Assembly (NCBI GenBank): GCA_965661575.1
Contig: CBFIEJ010000001.1
Span: forward strand, 1 to 64,000
Length of the DNA: 64,000 bases
Direction of reading: 5' to 3'
Origin: UA16 sp965661575
Lineage (GTDB): Bacteria; Bacteroidota; Bacteroidia; Flavobacteriales_D; Sanyastnellaceae
In this document: positions 27,080 to 35,869 of the stretch, piece by piece
Layout of the letters: every line of letters begins with the position of its first letter
How positions within the stretch are numbered: position 1 is the first letter of the stretch
Translations under genes and position numbers: made by a program
The notes under the pieces: model-generated
Databases searched by the model: none
Told to the model about the DNA's origin: nothing
Seen by the model: the letters and a program-made list of their open reading frames with translations, nothing else

Positions 27080-28155
27080 GCAAAAGAAGCACTCCTCGGG
27101 AAATCGCCCTCAAGACATCTCCGATTCTAGCCGTTCTGAGTGGAATTGCCACGTTCATTTTGCTCCAAACGCTTGATGCATTGCATCTCTGGGCCCTTGC
27201 GCTTCTCGCTGGTCTGATCACCGAAACAGCCTCTTTCCTGATTATCCAGTGGTCCGTTAAAACCTTCATGGCTGGGCGTGTCAAAGTCCTCAAAGAAGCC
27301 ATCTCCTCGGTTGAGCAACGCGCCTCCACGACTGATGATCGAGAAACTCTGGATGATATCATCGAGTGGACGAACGCGCAAGTCAATGATATCAAGTCGC
27401 TGCGAAAAAAGGATTCCTTCCGCAAAGAATTCATCGGTAATCTGGCCCATGAACTGAAGACACCTTTGTTCAACATTCAAGGGTTTTTGATGACCTTGTT
27501 GGAAAATGATATGAAAGACGAGGAACTGGTCCGCAATTTCCTGAAGAAAGCCAATAAAAATGTGGACCGAATGACAGAATTGATTGAAGATCTGGATGCC
27601 ATTACGAAGTTGGAATCTGATAGCGTTGAGGTTTCACTGATTCCGTGCAACATTATCGATGAAATGAGTAAAGCATTAGAGAATGCTGAGCCTGCCGCTG
27701 AAAGGAAAAACATCAAGCTTGCGATGGAACTTCCTGAGAATTCAGAGCAGGGCGTCAACGTTTTATGCAGTCCGCATCACATGCAACAAGTCCTGACCAA
27801 TTTGGTAGCAAATTCAATCCATTATGGTCATGAAGGTGGAAAGTCGACGTTAAAACTCGAGAACAACGGCAAAACGGTCAAAATCACTGTTCAAGACGAT
27901 GGCGTTGGTATCGCAGCAAGCGATCTTACACGCATTTTCGAACGCTTTTATCGCGTGGACAAGAGCCGGTCACGTCACGCGGGTGGCTCGGGATTGGGAT
28001 TGGCAATTGTAAAGCACATCATCGAATCACATGGGCAGAGCATTGATGTTTCTTCAGAGCCTGGAAAAGGAACTTCCTTTTCATGGAGTTTGGTAAACTT
28101 TGACTGGGAGGCGGAAATCCGAAACCTGTCCGTGAATCCTGCTGAGGGAGCCTGA
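27076..28155 (+). CDS. Sensor histidine kinase, PhoR-like
   Basis: Two N-terminal membrane helices (about 14-32 and 38-58) are separated by only a few residues, so there is no large periplasmic sensor. A short linker leads to the dimerisation helix with GNLAHELKTPL (His about 125). The ATPase domain has the N-box (LVANSIHYG), DDGVGI, FERFYRVD and GSGLGLAIVKHI. It starts with GTG overlapping the regulator's TGA by four bases, so the two are translationally coupled. Sensing is likely in the membrane or through a partner. Confidence 0.93.
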   Translation: MSKRSTPREIALKTSPILAVLSGIATFILLQTLDALHLWALALLAGLITETASFLIIQWSVKTFMAGRVKVLKEAISSVEQRASTTDDRETLDDIIEWTNAQVNDIKSLRKKDSFRKEFIGNLAHELKTPLFNIQGFLMTLLENDMKDEELVRNFLKKANKNVDRMTELIEDLDAITKLESDSVEVSLIPCNIIDEMSKALENAEPAAERKNIKLAMELPENSEQGVNVLCSPHHMQQVLTNLVANSIHYGHEGGKSTLKLENNGKTVKITVQDDGVGIAASDLTRIFERFYRVDKSRSRHAGGSGLGLAIVKHIIESHGQSIDVSSEPGKGTSFSWSLVNFDWEAEIRNLSVNPAEGA

Positions 28156-28165
28156 CGAATAGCTT

Positions 28166-28840
28166 CTAAGGCTTTGGACGTTGCATCATTCCTGTACCAG
28201 CAACGTTCACAAAAGGATTTTCTCTCTTTTCGACTCCAATCGTTGTGACGCTTCCGTGACCCGGCCAAACTTCGAAATCATCGGGCAACGAAAACAGCAC
28301 ATCAACAATGCTATTCACTAAATCCTCGGGATTGCAACCAGGCAAATCGGTCCGCCCCACACTCCGCTCGAACAAAACATCTCCCCCCACGACCCAACCC
28401 TGCTGATGCTCCACGAAAACAACATGACCCGGCGCGTGGCCCGGTGTCAGGCGCACTTCCAATTCTGAAGATCCGCATCGAATTCGTTCACCTGATGCAA
28501 GGGAAGGACCCAACGCAGGCGGATTCTCCATGGGCACACCATAAACGGCTGCCGCACGCGGTGCTTGCTCGTACGTGGCAGTATCCAACGGATGCAGTCG
28601 AGGTTTGAGTCCCCAACGATTAAACACCCACGCCGCACCCATGATGTGATCCAAATGCGCATGCGTGAGCAGGCATTGTACCGGCTTGACACCTAGCTCT
28701 TCGCAAAACTTTGCAAATTCTTCTTGCTCCAATGGTGTAGACATGCCCGGGTCAAACACAGTGGCAGCGCCATCTCCATGATTGAGCAGGTAGGTTTGCT
28801 CACCGAATGCGTTGAATGTAAATGCGTGAAGTGTTGTCAT
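28166..28840 (-). CDS. Metallo-beta-lactamase-fold hydrolase, glyoxalase II-like
   Basis: The zinc-binding motif is THAHLDHI, with further ligands in PGHAPGH, VGGDVLF and PGHGSVT. This pattern belongs to the small glyoxalase II-like hydrolases (about 210-225 aa) that split thioesters or related bonds. I start it at the ATG giving the usual MTTLHAFTFNAFGEQTYLL N-terminus. It converges on the histidine kinase with a 10-base gap. Its start is only 21 bases from the divergent giant outer-membrane gene. Confidence 0.88.
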   Translation of the reverse strand: MTTLHAFTFNAFGEQTYLLNHGDGAATVFDPGMSTPLEQEEFAKFCEELGVKPVQCLLTHAHLDHIMGAAWVFNRWGLKPRLHPLDTATYEQAPRAAAVYGVPMENPPALGPSLASGERIRCGSSELEVRLTPGHAPGHVVFVEHQQGWVVGGDVLFERSVGRTDLPGCNPEDLVNSIVDVLFSLPDDFEVWPGHGSVTTIGVEKRENPFVNVAGTGMMQRPKP

Positions 28841-28847
28841 CTGGCTG

Positions 28848-28855
28848 TAACTTCG
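28848..28855 (+). promoter_or_regulatory. -7 element for the giant outer-membrane protein
   Basis: TAACTTCG ends six bases before the ATG at 28862. The whole gap to the divergent gene is 21 bases, so the -33 region must lie inside the hydrolase coding sequence. Confidence 0.4.
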
Positions 28856-28861
28856 AATTGT

Positions 28862-31800
28862 ATGCCTTTGCAAAGCTATTTCATACGATTCACAATCCTT
28901 GGGTTTATGCTTGCGCTGTTCCTTCCATCCGGACAGACGCAGTTTTACGATGGTTCGAATGTAACCTTCGGAAAGAACAGAGTGCAGTACCGCACGTTTA
29001 CATGGCAATACTACCCCGCTCCAAGAGCGGAAATCTATTACTACCAGGGCGGGAAAGATCTCGCCTCACGGGTCACAGAGGCCCTACCGCAGTGGATGGA
29101 AGATGTCGAAAAGGCATTTGACCGTCGCATCGACGGAGGTGTGCAGCTTTTGGTATTCAACAAACACTCCGAATTCCGACAATCGAATATTGGTGTCGCT
29201 GCCGATGCAGAAAATAACATTGGAGGAACAGCCATGCTGGTCGGCAGTAAGCTCTTCACATTTGGTCAGCAGGCATGGACAGATGTTGAAATCCAAGTGA
29301 AGTCAGGACTTGCGCAATTGCTGTTCAACCAAATCATGTACGGTGGAAACTGGCAAGAAGCGTTGCGAAACTCCACATCCACTACCTTCCCAACCTGGTT
29401 CTCAGAAGGCTTGGCATCCTATATTTCTCAGCCTTGGAATGCTGAGGTCGCCGTGCACATTGGGGACGCTGCACTCAACAGAACCATCACTCAAGCGCAT
29501 CAAGCAGGACCGGATGAAGCGCACTGGGTCGGGCACGCGGTCTGGAAATACATCGCAGACATCTTTGGCCCAATGGTTGTCTCAAACACGTTGTACATGA
29601 CCCGTGTATCCCGAAGTTTGGAAAAGGGATTTCAATATGCCACAGGCATGGACTTGGCCACGGTACTTGAAGAGGCCAATCGCTATCATCTGGAATGGAA
29701 CGATCCCGATGCTCCATTTCCAACCGTGGGCAACCGACGAGAGCGCAGGCAGGCAAGCAAAAATCCTGGAGATCTTCCAATTCGGATCTCAAGTGAGGCG
29801 ACCGTGAAATCCGTTTGGTTTCACCCCGATGGAAACCGATTTGCATGGGCCACAGAAGAAAGAGGGCAAATAAAAGTATGGCTCGGAGATTTGAGCGGAG
29901 CAAAAGCCATCCGATTGGGAAAGCACGGTCACAAGATTGATCGCATCCAAAGTCGCTGGTTTCCGGCGTTTGCCTGGCATCCGAATGGCCAACTTTTATC
30001 CTATACCATAGAAGATGGTGCTCAAAATAAACTGATCACGGTCAACATCGAGACCCTTGAATCCAGCGCCAAGGATATTTTTCAAATCGATAAAATTCTG
30101 AGCATGACCTATGCTCCAGATGGAAATACAATGATTTGGAGTGGTCTGCGAAATGGACAGTCAGATTTATACCTCTACCAGGTACTGGGAAACAACCAAA
30201 TGGCACTTTGGAATGATCCATACAATGATTTGGACCCGGTGTATTCCTCAGATGGTCAATACATCTGGTTCGCCTCCAATCGGCCCGACACAGACCTCGA
30301 AACTGAATTCGTTTTGGGTGAGCCCTTGGCCAAACAGCATGATTTATTTCGGTTGAATTGGCAAGGCAAAACACCGCAGCTTGAAGCATGGGTGCAAACA
30401 CCCTTGAATGATGAAAGATCGCCGCAATTGCATGGAGAAGATCAGTTGACCTACTTGGCGGAACAGCCCGATGGAAAACAAGAACGCTGGGTATCATGGA
30501 GAGACAGTGCCGTTGCGTTCATTGACACCACGATACATTACCGCTGGTTCACTCAGAAACGCTTGGCCCAAACTCTTGCAGCACCGGTTCGTTCCTATCA
30601 GTTCATCGAAAAACGTGGTGTCGTCGGATTCCAACATCAACTCTGCGACCACCTCTTCTGGCATGAGGTTGCTGAAAATCAAAGTCAATGGGAAAGTTTG
30701 ACATCACCAACGGAATCGAATGAGGTGGATGATTTGTTGGAGTTGGACTGGGGATGGAATCCAAAAAAGGGAGAAGTTGACATTCGGAACTATCAATTTG
30801 GCGCTTGGAATGGCGGGGACAGCACAACCAAAAGTGAAGATGATCCCTCTCAGGCTGAAACAGAAAATGACCCGAACGCCAAAGAACTGGAAACTGCCTG
30901 GGATCCCTATGCGTTGCCAAAGCCCATCAATTACCGCCGCAACTACGCCATCGAATCGGTAACCGGTCAGCTGGACAACTCATTCGGTACCAACTTTTAT
31001 CAATCGTATTCTGGAAAGATCGCGGTGCAGCCCGGCTTGGGTGGACTCTCGCGAATCTCCATGAGCGACCTGTTTGAAGATCGGAGATTTACGGTCGGCT
31101 TTCGGTTGTCTGGATCACTCAGCAACAGCCGTTATATGCTGTCTTACGCCGATTTAAGCAAACGCCTAGACCGTACCTGGATTTTAGAGCGGCAAGGGAT
31201 TACCCAGAACATCGACAACAGTCAATCGCCGGTAAACACCCACATTCATTTGCTTCGGCATCAATTGAGTTATCCGCTCGACGAAGTGCGCAGCATTCGA
31301 TTGCAAGCCATGGTACGAATGGATCGCAACACGCCCTTGTCAACAGATGCTTACAACCTGCGTTTGCCCACCACATTCACCCACCAAACAGGTTTACAAC
31401 TTGCCTATGTCTTTGACAATACTCGTCAGAGAATGACGAACATTCGGGAAGGGTTGCGCTACCGCATCTGGGGAGAGTACCTCATCAATCCGGAAAATAC
31501 CGAATCAACATTCGGCACCTTGGGATGGGATTTCCGATGGTACAAGCCGCTCTGGCGAAACATCACATTTGCCTTCCGCAGTGCCGCCAATTGGTCCATC
31601 GGGGAACAACGTTTGCTCACCATGATTGGTGGCGTCGACAATGCGATTTCACTAGCTGGCAATTCGAACACTCCGATTGATCCAATGGTCGCCTACGCCT
31701 ATCAGACGCGCATCACTCCAATACGCGGATTTCGAAATAACGCCAGAAACGGTTCAAACATGGCTCTTTTCAATACCGAAATACGGTTGCCCATTTGGAG

Positions 31801-32113
31801 TTCTTTGAGCAAACGCTCCATTGAATCCGAATTCCTTCGAGACCTGCAATGCGTCGGGTTTGCAGACGTCGGTTCAGCGTGGAACGGCAGTCACCCCTAT
31901 GACGAAGCCAATTCATTTAACCAAGTGGTGGTGGTCCAGAATCCGATCACAGTCACGGTCGATAACAATCGAGAGCCAATCATCTGGGGAACGGGGTTTG
32001 GCCTGCGATCAAAATTGCTTGGTTATTGGGTTCGAGCCGACTGGTGCTGGGGCGTCGACGATGGACGCTGGCAAGACCGCATTTTCAATCTTTCCCTTCA
32101 ACTTGACTTCTAA
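28862..32113 (+). CDS. Peptidase-MA-like / beta-propeller / outer-membrane barrel fusion protein
   Basis: The signal peptide ends in SG before QTQFYDG. Residues about 30-280 resemble a gluzincin peptidase (peptidase MA): TFPTWFSEGLASYIS keeps the second-Glu motif, but the place expected for HExxH reads VKSGLAQLLFNQ, so zinc binding is probably lost. Residues about 290-620 hold TolB/PD40-type propeller blades (FHPDGNRFAW, YAPDGNTMIW, YSSDGQYIWF). An acidic linker leads to a barrel (about 700-1083) with ITPIRGFRNN, FADVGSAW and a terminal Phe, as in Omp85/BamA-like proteins. The length is 1083 aa. Function unknown; surface binding or assembly is inference. Confidence 0.75.
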   Translation: MPLQSYFIRFTILGFMLALFLPSGQTQFYDGSNVTFGKNRVQYRTFTWQYYPAPRAEIYYYQGGKDLASRVTEALPQWMEDVEKAFDRRIDGGVQLLVFNKHSEFRQSNIGVAADAENNIGGTAMLVGSKLFTFGQQAWTDVEIQVKSGLAQLLFNQIMYGGNWQEALRNSTSTTFPTWFSEGLASYISQPWNAEVAVHIGDAALNRTITQAHQAGPDEAHWVGHAVWKYIADIFGPMVVSNTLYMTRVSRSLEKGFQYATGMDLATVLEEANRYHLEWNDPDAPFPTVGNRRERRQASKNPGDLPIRISSEATVKSVWFHPDGNRFAWATEERGQIKVWLGDLSGAKAIRLGKHGHKIDRIQSRWFPAFAWHPNGQLLSYTIEDGAQNKLITVNIETLESSAKDIFQIDKILSMTYAPDGNTMIWSGLRNGQSDLYLYQVLGNNQMALWNDPYNDLDPVYSSDGQYIWFASNRPDTDLETEFVLGEPLAKQHDLFRLNWQGKTPQLEAWVQTPLNDERSPQLHGEDQLTYLAEQPDGKQERWVSWRDSAVAFIDTTIHYRWFTQKRLAQTLAAPVRSYQFIEKRGVVGFQHQLCDHLFWHEVAENQSQWESLTSPTESNEVDDLLELDWGWNPKKGEVDIRNYQFGAWNGGDSTTKSEDDPSQAETENDPNAKELETAWDPYALPKPINYRRNYAIESVTGQLDNSFGTNFYQSYSGKIAVQPGLGGLSRISMSDLFEDRRFTVGFRLSGSLSNSRYMLSYADLSKRLDRTWILERQGITQNIDNSQSPVNTHIHLLRHQLSYPLDEVRSIRLQAMVRMDRNTPLSTDAYNLRLPTTFTHQTGLQLAYVFDNTRQRMTNIREGLRYRIWGEYLINPENTESTFGTLGWDFRWYKPLWRNITFAFRSAANWSIGEQRLLTMIGGVDNAISLAGNSNTPIDPMVAYAYQTRITPIRGFRNNARNGSNMALFNTEIRLPIWSSLSKRSIESEFLRDLQCVGFADVGSAWNGSHPYDEANSFNQVVVVQNPITVTVDNNREPIIWGTGFGLRSKLLGYWVRADWCWGVDDGRWQDRIFNLSLQLDF

Positions 32114-32116
32114 CCC

Positions 32117-32503
32117 ATGGACATCAACACATTGCTCATCTTAATGGCGATCGGCCTTTTCGCCGGAATCGCCAGCGGTTTCGTAGGCATCGGCGGCGGA
32201 ATGATCATCGTCCCTGCTCTCGTCTTTGGGCTCGGGATGTCCCAACACATGGCACAAGGGACGAGCTTGGCCATGATGATACCGCCCATTGGGATTTTGG
32301 CTGTCATGAGCTATTACAAAGCGGGCGCAGTCAACCTGCAATTTGCCGCGGCTATTGCAGTCACATTTATCCTCGGCGCCTGGCTGGGAAGCAAGTGGTC
32401 GCTAAAACTGAATCCAGCGGTTGTGCGCGCGATCTTCGCCGTCTTTATGCTGTATGCCGCCATCCGACTCGGATGGAAATCATGGCTGGAATTAAAAGGC
32501 TAG
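32117..32503 (+). CDS. Half-size TauE/SafE (TSUP) membrane protein
   Basis: Four hydrophobic helices are visible (about 5-28, 44-66, 72-92, 98-118). GIASGFVGIGGGMIIVPAL is the family signature for putative sulfite/organo-anion exporters. Full-length members have eight or more helices with this motif twice; this one has a single copy, so it should act as a dimer. Such half-size members are known in Bacteroidota. It begins three bases after the giant barrel gene. Confidence 0.85.
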   Translation: MDINTLLILMAIGLFAGIASGFVGIGGGMIIVPALVFGLGMSQHMAQGTSLAMMIPPIGILAVMSYYKAGAVNLQFAAAIAVTFILGAWLGSKWSLKLNPAVVRAIFAVFMLYAAIRLGWKSWLELKG

Positions 32504-32568
32504 CCGAATCGCCTTAGCAAAGGTCTCCGGACTGAAAATGAAATTGGCGAAACCACCAACACCCTCAA

Positions 32569-34767
32569 TCAATTGGCGTATTCGCTCAAGAACTTGATGC
32601 GAGCTAGCTTGAGCTCTTCCTCGCTGTAGACATCGCTCCACTCTTCAATCAACGCCGTCACACTTGCGTCTTCTGACTCTTTCAAGAAGTCAAATAGTTC
32701 CTCTAAGCTTTCTTCGTCGAGCGTTCTGTCGATGATGTAATCCAAATTGACCTTGGTACCTGCTGAAACAATGTTCTCAATTTCCTTCATCACTTCATTC
32801 GCAGTGATGTTCAAATCTTTTGCGATATCCTGGAGTTCTATCTGACGGTCGATGCGCTGTATGATGTGCACCTTGGACGAGGACTTGTTGTTGGTCGTTC
32901 GCACCAATAAGTCTTCTGCACGCTCGATTCCCTCTTCTTTCACGTACTCATCAATCAGACTCAAAAACGGCTTTCCGTATTTCCGTGCCTTGCCCGAACC
33001 AACACCAGAAATTCGCAACAATTCATCTTCAGTCAAGGGATAATGAATCGCCATTTCATCGAGGCTCACGTCCTGGAAAATGACGTAAGGTGGCAGTGTT
33101 TCCTCATCTGCCACTTCCTTTCGCAAGGACTTGAGCATATTCCTGAGCTTCTCATCCATTGCCCCACCCTGACTCGATCTCGTCTGGCTCATTGAATCAA
33201 TGGCATCCACATCTGAGTAATCTCGCTCCTGAGCAACCATCACAGGAGTCGGATTCGTCAAGAATTTCATCCCACGATCCGTGATCTTCAAAACTCCATA
33301 AGTCTCAATTTCTTTCCGAATCAATCCGAGCACGAGCATTTGACGAATGAGACCGTTCCAATGCCTTTCGTCATGTTCTTTTCCGCGGCACCAGAAAGGA
33401 CTCGAAACACCCTTGTAGTCTTGAATTTCACGGTTTTCTTCTCCGCACAAGACACCCGTAATGAAAGGAGATCTGAATTTTTGTTCGTGCTCGAGAATGG
33501 CACTTAAAATCAGATGAACTTCCTCTTGGCCGTCTCGCAAAACTGGCGGATTTGCCATGTTATCGCAGTTCATGGCTCCAGGACCGTTGTGCTCATCAAA
33601 TTCCTCACCGAAATAGTGAAGCAGGAATTTCCTTCGGCTCATGGATGTTTCGGCATAAGCCATCACCTCTTGAAGCAACTGCTGACCGATTTCTTGTTCC
33701 GCAAGCGGTTTTCCCTGAAGAAACTTTTCGAGTTTCTCTATGTCTCTGTGGCTGTAAAAAGCGATGCAATGTCCTTCACCACCGTCGCGACCAGCTCTAC
33801 CCGTTTCTTGGTAGTAGCTCTCCAGAGACTTTGGAATGTCGTAGTGAATCACGTAACGCACATCCGGCTTATCGATGCCCATACCGAACGCAATGGTCGC
33901 CACAATCACATCAACGTCCTGCATCAGGAATTGGTCTTGCATCCGGCTTCGTGTGCCAGCATCCATGCCCGCGTGGTAGCCGAGTGCCTTGATCCCATTG
34001 ACCCGCAAAACCTCTGAAATTTCTTCTACTTTCTTGCGACTCAAGCAATAGACAATCCCGCTTTTTCCAACATTCCTCTTGGCATGGCGAACGATTTGCT
34101 TCAGTGCGTCCTTTTTGGCGCGAACCTCGTAAAACAAGTTGTCCCTATTGAACGACGCCTTGAAAAGCTGCGCATTCTTCATTTCCAGATTCTTCTGGAT
34201 ATCAGCCTGAACTTTGGGTGTAGCTGTAGCCGTCAAAGCAATGATCGGTACATCTGCGATCTGATTCACGATGGAACGGATGCGCCGGTACTCCGGTCGA
34301 AAGTCATGCCCCCACTCCGAGATGCAGTGCGCTTCATCTACCGCTACAAAACTGATCCGAATGCTCCGCAAGAAATTGATGTTGTCCTCCTTGGTCAAAC
34401 TCTCAGGAGCAACGTATAACAACTTGGTCAAACCCGTAGCCACGTCATCGCGAACACGAAGCGCATCCGCCTTTGATAGGCTGGAGTTCAAATAATGTGC
34501 AATCGAATCCGTTTCATGGTGTCCCCGGATGGCATCCACCTGGTTCTTCATCAATGCAATGAGCGGGGAAACCACAATGGCAGTTCCTTCCATCATCAAA
34601 GCTGGTAATTGATAACACATGGACTTCCCACCGCCTGTTGGCATGATCACAAAAGAGTCTTGGCCGCGTAACACGCAGTCAATTACTTGCTCTTGTTCTC
34701 CTTTGAATTCACTGAATCCAAAGAACCTATTGAGCGCCACTTGGGGCGACATTTCGGTCGTACTCAT
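32569..34767 (-). CDS. recQ: ATP-dependent DNA helicase RecQ
   Basis: RecQ unwinds DNA 3' to 5' in recombination and repair. Visible motifs are FKGEQEQVI (motif 0), MPTGGGKSMCYQ (Walker A), VDEAHCISEWGHDFRP (II), LTATAT (III), ATIAFGMGIDKPDVRYVIH (V) and QETGRAGRDG (VI). RQC and HRDC domains follow. The zinc subdomain reads RRKFLLHYFGEEF...GAMNCDNM, keeping one of the four cysteines of E. coli RecQ, so it probably lacks zinc. An ATG one codon after a TTG is taken as start. At 732 aa it is longer than E. coli RecQ but normal for Bacteroidota. Confidence 0.95.
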   Translation of the reverse strand: MSTTEMSPQVALNRFFGFSEFKGEQEQVIDCVLRGQDSFVIMPTGGGKSMCYQLPALMMEGTAIVVSPLIALMKNQVDAIRGHHETDSIAHYLNSSLSKADALRVRDDVATGLTKLLYVAPESLTKEDNINFLRSIRISFVAVDEAHCISEWGHDFRPEYRRIRSIVNQIADVPIIALTATATPKVQADIQKNLEMKNAQLFKASFNRDNLFYEVRAKKDALKQIVRHAKRNVGKSGIVYCLSRKKVEEISEVLRVNGIKALGYHAGMDAGTRSRMQDQFLMQDVDVIVATIAFGMGIDKPDVRYVIHYDIPKSLESYYQETGRAGRDGGEGHCIAFYSHRDIEKLEKFLQGKPLAEQEIGQQLLQEVMAYAETSMSRRKFLLHYFGEEFDEHNGPGAMNCDNMANPPVLRDGQEEVHLILSAILEHEQKFRSPFITGVLCGEENREIQDYKGVSSPFWCRGKEHDERHWNGLIRQMLVLGLIRKEIETYGVLKITDRGMKFLTNPTPVMVAQERDYSDVDAIDSMSQTRSSQGGAMDEKLRNMLKSLRKEVADEETLPPYVIFQDVSLDEMAIHYPLTEDELLRISGVGSGKARKYGKPFLSLIDEYVKEEGIERAEDLLVRTTNNKSSSKVHIIQRIDRQIELQDIAKDLNITANEVMKEIENIVSAGTKVNLDYIIDRTLDEESLEELFDFLKESEDASVTALIEEWSDVYSEEELKLARIKFLSEYAN

Positions 34768-34808
34768 CAATCAGACATTTGGTGCCGGCACAGGCCGGAC
34801 GAAAGCTT

Positions 34809-34816
34809 TAGCTTTG
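34809..34816 (+). promoter_or_regulatory. -7 element for kdsD
   Basis: TAGCTTTG matches the consensus and lies 82 bases before the kdsD start, an unusually long leader for this window. Confidence 0.4.
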
Positions 34817-34823
34817 CGCTTAC

Positions 34824-34831
34824 TAAAGATA
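34824..34831 (-). promoter_or_regulatory. -7 element for recQ
   Basis: The minus strand reads TATCTTTA, 56 bases before the recQ ATG. It lies seven bases from the kdsD element, and because kdsD runs right and recQ left, the two predicted transcripts overlap at their 5' ends. Confidence 0.4.
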
Positions 34832-34898
34832 GGCCATTTTCGGGTTGCCCCGACGCAGGAAGACATAGGATTTTGCGAATGAGCCTTTTTAAATTCAA

Positions 34899-35852
34899 AT
34901 GATGGATTGGATCCGACGAGCTACAGAAACCCTCACCCTTGAAAGCGATGCCATCCGGGATCTCATCCCTAAAGTTGGCCGTGCATTCGAGGATATCGGG
35001 CAGTTGTTACTTGAAATGAAAGGAAGGGTGGTCATCACTGGAATTGGGAAAAGTGCCATAATCGCGCAGAAACTGGTCGCAACATTCAACTCTACAGGCA
35101 CCCCCGCCATTTTTATGCATGCTGCCGATGCCATCCACGGGGATCTCGGATTGGTGCAACGCGATGATCTGGTCATCTGCATTTCCAAGAGTGGTAATTC
35201 ACCCGAAATCAAGGCATTGATTCCCTTGCTCAAAAGCCGTGAAATACTTTTGATTGGAATGGTGGGCAACGATGGGTCATACCTCGCGCAACACAGCGAT
35301 CATGTGCTCGACACGACTGTCTCGAAGGAAGCATGCCCCTTAGACCTCGCACCTACATCCAGCACTGCAGCTCAAATGGCGATGGGAGATGCACTCGCAA
35401 CATGCCTCATGGAAGCTCGTGGTTTTGAAGCTGCCGATTTTGCTCAAATGCATCCCGGTGGAGCGCTTGGAAAGCGGCTCTACACGCGATTGCAAGACGT
35501 CATGCGCAACGATCAAAATCCTTCCGTTAACCACGATGCAAGCCTCAAATTGGTGGTTTTAGAAATGAGTTCTGGCCGCTGCGGCGCAACAGCTGTCATG
35601 CGAAACAATGAAATTGCGGGCATCATCACTGACGGCGACCTGCGCAGAGCCATGGAAAATGGCCTTGGAACGGATGCCGAGGCGAGCCAATTGATGAATG
35701 AGACTCCCAAAACAATGCCCATTGATGCTCTCGCTGTCCTCGCGTTTCAGCAAATGGAGAAACATTCCATTTCGCAAATCGTAGTCCTGGATGGGGATGA
35801 ATATGCGGGCATTGTTCATTTGCACGACATCCTCCGGGAAGGCATCTTCTAA
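34899..35852 (+). CDS. kdsD: D-arabinose 5-phosphate isomerase (KdsD/KpsF type)
   Basis: This enzyme makes arabinose 5-phosphate for Kdo, the inner-core sugar of lipopolysaccharide. A sugar isomerase (SIS) domain lies at about 35-170 with TGIGKSAIIAQKL, STGTPAIFMHAADAIHGDLG and ISKSGNSPEI. A CBS pair (about 205-317) follows the family-typical FAQMHPGGALGKRLY. At 317 aa the length is normal. The neighbouring lptB and lptC fit an LPS theme. Either of two consecutive ATG codons may be the start. Confidence 0.93.
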   Translation: MMDWIRRATETLTLESDAIRDLIPKVGRAFEDIGQLLLEMKGRVVITGIGKSAIIAQKLVATFNSTGTPAIFMHAADAIHGDLGLVQRDDLVICISKSGNSPEIKALIPLLKSREILLIGMVGNDGSYLAQHSDHVLDTTVSKEACPLDLAPTSSTAAQMAMGDALATCLMEARGFEAADFAQMHPGGALGKRLYTRLQDVMRNDQNPSVNHDASLKLVVLEMSSGRCGATAVMRNNEIAGIITDGDLRRAMENGLGTDAEASQLMNETPKTMPIDALAVLAFQQMEKHSISQIVVLDGDEYAGIVHLHDILREGIF

Positions 35853-35857
35853 CGACC

Positions 35858-35865
35858 TAATTTTG
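35858..35865 (+). promoter_or_regulatory. -7 element for tatC
   Basis: TAATTTTG ends four bases before the tatC ATG. The following bases GCAGCATG are identical to the panD promoter-start junction. Confidence 0.5.
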
Positions 35866-35869
35866 CAGC

